From positions 1 through 27,559 of the forward strand of contig JANRKU010000143.1 of assembly GCA_033763335.1 (NCBI GenBank): 27,559 bases of DNA. The letters are read 5' to 3'. Below, piece after piece: positions 23,653 to 27,559 of this stretch (within the stretch, counting starts at the first letter, position 1; the number at the start of each line of letters is the position of its first letter). Position numbers and translations under genes: made by a program. The notes under the pieces are model-generated. The model saw nothing but the letters and a program-made list of their open reading frames with translations, was not told where the DNA came from and searched no databases. This stretch comes from GCA-2794515 sp033763335 (GTDB taxonomy: Bacteria > Chloroflexota > Anaerolineae > Aggregatilineales > Phototrophicaceae).

Positions 23653-24726
23653 ATGTCTCAACAATTATCCCTATTTTCACCCCACACAGAACGTCCCTAT
23701 GATTTCCCCTTTCCATCTACCCGCTATCAGGGCAGTAAACGGGCATTGGTCGGTTGGATTTGGGACAATGTGAGCCATTTACACTTTGAAAGTGTGTTAG
23801 ATGTGTTTGGCGGGACAGGGGCAGTAAGTCATTGGTTCAAAAATGCGGGCAAACAAGTGATTTACAATGACATACTCAAATTTAATTGGAATATTGGACA
23901 GGCACTCATCGAAAACAGCACAGAAATACTTTCCGATGAGGATATAAACCGTATCTTGGCTACACAAACCGATATCGCATATCCCGATTTTATCCAAAAA
24001 ACATTTGGTGATATTTATTTTACCGATGAAGAAAATAGGTGGTTGGATAGGGTAATTTATAATATTGACCATCACCTACCCACTCCTTATAAAAAAGCAC
24101 TGGCAAAATTTGCCTTATTTCAGGCATGTATCATCAAGCGTCCCTATAATTTATTTCATCGTGCCAATTTATATATCCGTACTGCACAGGTAGAACGCAG
24201 TTTTGGCAACAAAACCACATGGGATACCCCATTTGAGCATCATTTTCGCAAATTTATCACAGAAGCCAATCGTGCCGTTTTTGATAACAAACAAGCCAAT
24301 ATCGCCATCCAAACAGACGCGCTTAATACACCCGTTGGGGCGGATTTGGTGTATATAGACCCGCCTTATTTGAATCGGCAAGGTGTGGGTGTAGATTACC
24401 GCGATTTTTATCACTTTTTAGAAGGCATGATGGATTATGACCAGTGGGAAAAAGAGATTGATTATGCCAGCAAGCATCGGCGCTTAGTGCCACAACCATC
24501 AGAATGGAATCAGGCAAAAACGATTTTATCTGCGTTTGAGAAATTGATTGCCCGTCATCAACATAGTATTCTCGTGATTTCATATCGTGATGATGGCATA
24601 CCATCAAAAGATGAGTTGGTTATATTGCTCAAATCGTATAAATCAACAGTTTATGAGGCACAAAAATCTCAACAATATGTGTTATCCAATAAAAAATCGC
24701 ATGAAATTTTGTTGATTGGTGAATAA
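23653..24726 (+). CDS. Second D12-class DNA adenine methyltransferase
   Basis: A 357-aa D12-type adenine methyltransferase. Motif X is RYQGSKR (24-30), motif I is DVFGGTGAVS (50-59) and motif IV is DPPY (236-239) in DLVYIDPPYLNRQG. It is longer than a typical Dam-type enzyme (about 270-300 aa), with an extended segment between motifs I and IV and a DYRDFYHFLEGMMDYDQW insertion after motif IV. Residues 4-8 are QLSLF, a perfect sliding-clamp-binding pentapeptide, at the extreme N-terminus. It begins 11 bases after the fused methyltransferase-nuclease, and two methyltransferases beside one nuclease suggest an asymmetric target in which each strand has its own enzyme. Target unknown. Confidence 0.87.
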   Translation: MSQQLSLFSPHTERPYDFPFPSTRYQGSKRALVGWIWDNVSHLHFESVLDVFGGTGAVSHWFKNAGKQVIYNDILKFNWNIGQALIENSTEILSDEDINRILATQTDIAYPDFIQKTFGDIYFTDEENRWLDRVIYNIDHHLPTPYKKALAKFALFQACIIKRPYNLFHRANLYIRTAQVERSFGNKTTWDTPFEHHFRKFITEANRAVFDNKQANIAIQTDALNTPVGADLVYIDPPYLNRQGVGVDYRDFYHFLEGMMDYDQWEKEIDYASKHRRLVPQPSEWNQAKTILSAFEKLIARHQHSILVISYRDDGIPSKDELVILLKSYKSTVYEAQKSQQYVLSNKKSHEILLIGE

Positions 24727-24741
24727 CTGAAAGGCACACCT

Positions 24742-25689
24742 ATGACCCGCTACCTCATCCGCAGGCTCATTTTATTGGTGCTAACACTCCTGCTCACATC
24801 CATGATTATTTTTGCACTCACACAATTACTCCCCGGTGATGTCGCACGCCTCATTTTAGGGCGTGATGCCTCCCCTACCGCCCTAGAGGAATTTCGGGTT
24901 GCCAACGGACTTGACCAACCCATCCCCATGCAATATGTAACATGGCTGACCAATTTTTTGCGTGGCGATTGGGGCAATTCTTATGACAGGGGTAATTTTG
25001 AAATTCTCCCCCATGTCATGACCCGACTCGAAAACTCGCTCCGATTGGCACTTTATACCCTGTTATTAGCCGTCCCAACGGCGATTTTATTGGGGGTGAT
25101 TGCCGCTTTGCGCCGTGATGGGTTGCTCGATAGCCTCATTTCGATTATCACGCTTGCGGTGGTGGGATTGCCAGAATTTGTGACCGCCATCATCCTTATC
25201 AATGTATTGGCAGGTGCAGGTAGTCCATTTTCATCCACATCATTGGTATCATCCGATATGGCGTTTGAGGATTGGATACGCATCCTCACCTTGCCCGCGC
25301 TCACGGCGACATTTGTCCTCCTAGCTTATATCACACGTATGACCCGTGCTGGCGTGATTGATGAACTAAACAAGCAATATGTCCGCACCGCCATCCTAAA
25401 AGGCTTGCCCCCTCGTGTGGTAATATTTAAGCATGTGCTACGCAATGCCCTATTGCCCACCATCACCGTGATTGCTATCAGTATGGGTTGGTTGATAGGT
25501 GGCTTGGTGGTGATTGAGCAGGTATTTAATTATCCGGGGTTGGGGCGGGAATTGGTGCAAGCGGTCAAAAGCAAAAATATCCCCCTCATTCAAGCATTGG
25601 TGCTACTAACCGTGTTCTTTTATGCCTTCGCCAACCTCATTGCCGATTTATTGTATGGGATGTTAAATCCGCGCATACGGTTTGAGTAG
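24742..25689 (+). CDS. DppB/OppB-type ABC transporter permease
   Basis: A 315-aa inner-membrane permease of the peptide/nickel ABC importer class. Typical features are the N-terminal RRLILLVLTLLLTSMIIFALTQLLPGD, the FLRGDWGNS segment after the first long loop, and the cytosolic EAA-like loop RTAILKGLPPRVVIFKHVLRNALLP followed by WLIGGLVVIEQVFNYPGLG. About six membrane segments are visible. AAAGG lies upstream of the ATG. It follows the methyltransferase gene by 15 bases, but no DppC permease, ATPase or binding-protein gene follows: the next gene is convergent. Its partners must be elsewhere or lost. The stop codon TAG (25687-25689) lies within the palindromic element. Confidence 0.92.
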   Translation: MTRYLIRRLILLVLTLLLTSMIIFALTQLLPGDVARLILGRDASPTALEEFRVANGLDQPIPMQYVTWLTNFLRGDWGNSYDRGNFEILPHVMTRLENSLRLALYTLLLAVPTAILLGVIAALRRDGLLDSLISIITLAVVGLPEFVTAIILINVLAGAGSPFSSTSLVSSDMAFEDWIRILTLPALTATFVLLAYITRMTRAGVIDELNKQYVRTAILKGLPPRVVIFKHVLRNALLPTITVIAISMGWLIGGLVVIEQVFNYPGLGRELVQAVKSKNIPLIQALVLLTVFFYAFANLIADLLYGMLNPRIRFE

Positions 25690-25743
25690 GGACGGCATAT
25701 ATGCCGTCCGCCAAATCGGACACGATAGTTCATGTCCCTACTC
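25684..25743. repeat. Nested-palindrome repeat element, copy B, between convergent genes
   Basis: A perfect terminal inverted repeat GAGTAGGGAC (25684-25693) / GTCCCTACTC (25734-25743) encloses a perfect 20-base palindrome at 25690-25709 (half-site GGACGGCATA), identical to copy A. A second palindrome at 25718-25737 begins GGACACGATA, like copy A, but its right half is altered. The TAG in each terminus is the stop codon of the flanking gene: 25687-25689 for the permease and 25740-25738 for the HEAT protein. Both proteins end ...E then stop. The hairpins could act as a bidirectional terminator. Confidence 0.85.
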
Positions 25744-26715
25744 ACGTAACCGTTTTTCCCAGCGCATACGAAGCCGTTGATAGGTAATTTCGCTCAGTTC
25801 ACCCTTTGCCAATTTGACATCCAATTGGTCGAGTAATGCTTTAATTTGGTCTTGCGTCATAGATTCAGGGTCTATCATCTCCACAGGTTTTTGGGGCGTA
25901 GTGGGTATTGGTGGCAGAGGTGGCAATTTGCTACGGGAACGCAAATTTGACCAATCCGCTTTTTGGTCACGGATTTTTTGTAGGGTATCGCTCGGTGGGG
26001 GGATGGTGTCCCGTTTGACAGAGGGATATTCAAAAGCGGGTTTTGGCAATAGGGCTAAACTGGCTTGTGCGCGACTGCGTACCCATTTGCTGGTATCGCC
26101 TGTTGCCACTTTTTGTAACGCAGAATAGGCACTCTCTATTTTTAGCTCACCAATCAACTCGGCACAAGCACCGCGTATCGTGCTATTGGGATGAGCCAAC
26201 CCAATAATAAGGCTATTTGCCCCACTAACACCCAATGCGACAAAAATTTTGCGCCCCAATATGCGTAATTCGTCAGATGCGTCTGCCAGCAGGTCTAAAA
26301 ATGATTCTTGTGGAATATCTATCGCATTGCCCAATTCGCCCAATGCCAACGCAGTGGCTTGCCTAACTTCTACCGATTCATCTTTGAGCAAGCGCATGAG
26401 GGTTGGAAGTGCCGATGCGTCTTTTAATTTGCCTAATGCTTGAGCAACGGCTAATCGCACAAGCGGGTGAATATCCTCACTCGCCAAAAATAACGCGGGT
26501 AAAGCCCGATTATCGCCTATTTTACCCAATGCTTCGGCAGATAATTTGCGCGGACGATACGCAAACGCATGGCTATTATCTTGTGTGGTCAATTGACGCG
26601 AAAGAGGGTCTATCGCGCGGGAATCGCGCAAATCCCCCAAATCCATAATGGCATTTTCACGGGTTTTTGGATTATCCAAAGCAGAAAGCAAACTCGCCAA
26701 ACGGTCATCAGCCAT
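25738..26715 (-). CDS. HEAT-repeat protein with SHOCT-like C-terminus
   Basis: A 325-aa soluble protein. Residues about 1-225 are HEAT/PBS-lyase-type helical repeats: AIMDLGDLRDSRAIDPL, SAEALGKIGDNRALPALF, AVAQALGKLKDASALPTLM, ATALALGELG, GACAELIGELK. These form a solenoid for protein binding. A Pro-rich linker (PPLPPIPTTPQKP) leads to a C-terminal short helical unit, MTQDQIKALLDQLDVKLAKGELSEITYQRLRMRW, like the SHOCT domain. The start at 26715 has GAGG 7 bases upstream. Its stop codon is within the palindromic element shared with the convergent permease gene. Partner unknown. Confidence 0.85.
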   Translation of the reverse strand: MADDRLASLLSALDNPKTRENAIMDLGDLRDSRAIDPLSRQLTTQDNSHAFAYRPRKLSAEALGKIGDNRALPALFLASEDIHPLVRLAVAQALGKLKDASALPTLMRLLKDESVEVRQATALALGELGNAIDIPQESFLDLLADASDELRILGRKIFVALGVSGANSLIIGLAHPNSTIRGACAELIGELKIESAYSALQKVATGDTSKWVRSRAQASLALLPKPAFEYPSVKRDTIPPPSDTLQKIRDQKADWSNLRSRSKLPPLPPIPTTPQKPVEMIDPESMTQDQIKALLDQLDVKLAKGELSEITYQRLRMRWEKRLRE

Positions 26716-26729
26716 AAGAGTGCCTCATT

Positions 26730-27344
26730 TCAAAAAAGTGGAAGATTATCTATCTTGATGATACCACGCGATGACAAGATGACAAACGCCGACCAACAAA
26801 ATAACATCACCATAATGGTAAACGCAAACCGATGAATTTCTTTCATTTTGGGGATATTTGCCACCCCAATGACCACCACTATCCCCAACCCTGCCACTAT
26901 CAATGAAACAGGTTGCAATTGCGAAAAAGCGGGGATGAACATGATACCAATAATCGCAACCCACGCCCAATCGGGGATAATTTGGCGGATGAATATTTTA
27001 TGTTGTATCCGTTGTTCATCTCGTAATTGCTTATTCCTAAATATCCCCGCAGTATCATATTTGGGGAGTTGTGTGAGGGGTGCAACATCGGCTTTCGGTT
27101 GTGGACGTGGTGTAACAGGCTGACCATCTATCATCAAGCCATAACGCACACCCTTTTCGGTCTGCATGGTCTGAATGGTGGCTGTGTGTTTATGGAGCAT
27201 AAACCCGTATGCTTGCCCATTTTTGGTGAGTTTGGGCGTGATAGAGATAGGCTTGCCATCCAATGTGACGACTGGAGGCGATTTTTCTACATCGAACACC
27301 AGTGTATGGGCGTTTCCATCGAGGTCAAATTGCCATGTTTTCAT
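26730..27344 (-). CDS. Membrane protein with FAIM1-like N-terminal domain
   Basis: A 204-aa protein. Residues 1-77 form a beta-rich domain whose pattern KTWQFDLDGNAHTLVF, VVTLDGKPI, ATIQTM and RYGLMIDGQPV recalls the FAIM1 (Fas apoptotic inhibitory molecule) fold; this is a tentative pattern match. Then follow a Pro-rich linker, an amphipathic region and three hydrophobic segments (about 124-140, 146-162 and 172-192). The start overlaps the previous gene by ATGA (27341-27344), so it is translated together with the partial gene. It ends 14 bases before the HEAT gene, which makes a three-gene operon likely. Confidence 0.75.
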   Translation of the reverse strand: MKTWQFDLDGNAHTLVFDVEKSPPVVTLDGKPISITPKLTKNGQAYGFMLHKHTATIQTMQTEKGVRYGLMIDGQPVTPRPQPKADVAPLTQLPKYDTAGIFRNKQLRDEQRIQHKIFIRQIIPDWAWVAIIGIMFIPAFSQLQPVSLIVAGLGIVVVIGVANIPKMKEIHRFAFTIMVMLFCWSAFVILSSRGIIKIDNLPLF

Positions 27345-27559
27345 GATGAACTATCTTTCGGTTGGCGTTTTCTTTGTAGCAAGCGTGCGCCGATATTCTC
27401 GTCTGGGGGGGCATCAGTGGGTGTTTCTGATGATGGTTTTTCCTCTGAACTCGGTTTTATCTCCGCAGATGGTTTGGGTGTGGGTGATACAATCGTTTGG
27501 GGCAAATTTGCCACTTCGATGGTGCTGGTTTTGCGAGCGCGGTCACGGGCAGAGCGCAA
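27341..27559 (-). CDS. C-terminal part of a Pro/Ser/Glu-rich protein (5' end outside window)
   Basis: The reading frame is open to the window's right edge, so only the last ~72 residues are visible and the true start is beyond 27559. The visible part is disordered: a basic stretch (ARDRARKTS), then SPTPKPSAEIKPSSEEKPSSE and a basic end (RLLQRKRQPKDSSS). It overlaps the FAIM-like gene by 4 bases. No function can be assigned. Confidence 0.65.
   Translation of the reverse strand: MRSARDRARKTSTIEVANLPQTIVSPTPKPSAEIKPSSEEKPSSETPTDAPPDENIGARLLQRKRQPKDSSS

Noticed and set aside
22001..24726. Type III restriction, BREX or DISARM locus
   Set aside because: No helicase/ATPase Res subunit, PglZ, BrxL or DrmA-like gene is present; only the fusion and one methyltransferase are visible.

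Overview
The window looks like chromosomal DNA of a moderately AT-rich member of the Chloroflexota, probably Anaerolineae-like. This is inferred from family content, not from any marker gene. The pointers are a lipoprotein with a very long Thr-Pro stalk followed by a beta-propeller and an SH3-like end, a secreted propeller built from NLVPNDTN-type repeats, a DUF362 protein, a kynureninase-like class V enzyme and short nested-palindrome repeats. The standard code is used: TAA, TAG and TGA all end genes. I see no rRNA, tRNA, CRISPR array, transposase or integrase. No gene-free stretch exceeds 300 bases.

Layout. (1) 1-93: a multi-arm palindromic repeat cut by the left edge. (2) 219-6096, plus strand: an ABC ATPase, an SDR dehydrogenase, then a more AT-rich restriction-modification pair (D12 adenine methyltransferase overlapping a wHTH-HNH nuclease), a PPP-type phosphatase, a TIM-barrel epimerase homologue that has lost its metal ligands, and an ABC-2-like permease. 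Spacings are 11 bp, -4, +15, -8 and -4, so SDR to permease may be one transcript. (3) 6100-11093, minus strand: two membrane proteins, ammonia-type NadE, an NTF2-like small protein, a NadE-type glutaminase (carbon-nitrogen hydrolase) and a stand-alone E2 acyltransferase domain. NadE and the hydrolase look like a glutamine-dependent NAD synthetase split into two genes. (4) 11218-18530, minus: a YbjN-like protein, a small disordered protein, a 14-repeat secreted propeller, the Thr-Pro lipoprotein and a STAS/SpoIIAA-like protein. (5) 18639-21906, minus: an ADC/DUF2071-like protein, a PLP enzyme, a DEDDh exonuclease and a DUF362 protein, the last three tightly packed. (6) 22001-24726, plus: a second DNA-modification locus, a beta-class methyltransferase fused to an Mrr-like nuclease followed by a second D12 methyltransferase; then an orphan DppB-type permease. 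(7) 25738-27559, minus: a HEAT-repeat protein, a FAIM-like membrane protein and the end of a further gene.

The strongest leads are these. Both D12 methyltransferases carry a perfect bacterial sliding-clamp-binding pentapeptide (QLSLF), at opposite ends. By my line-by-line reading, the palindromes GATC and GGCC do not occur anywhere in 27.5 kb. A palindromic element between two convergent genes supplies the stop codons of both. The epimerase homologue in the phosphatase operon has every expected metal ligand replaced. A class V PLP enzyme has Asn where the cofactor-binding Asp should be.
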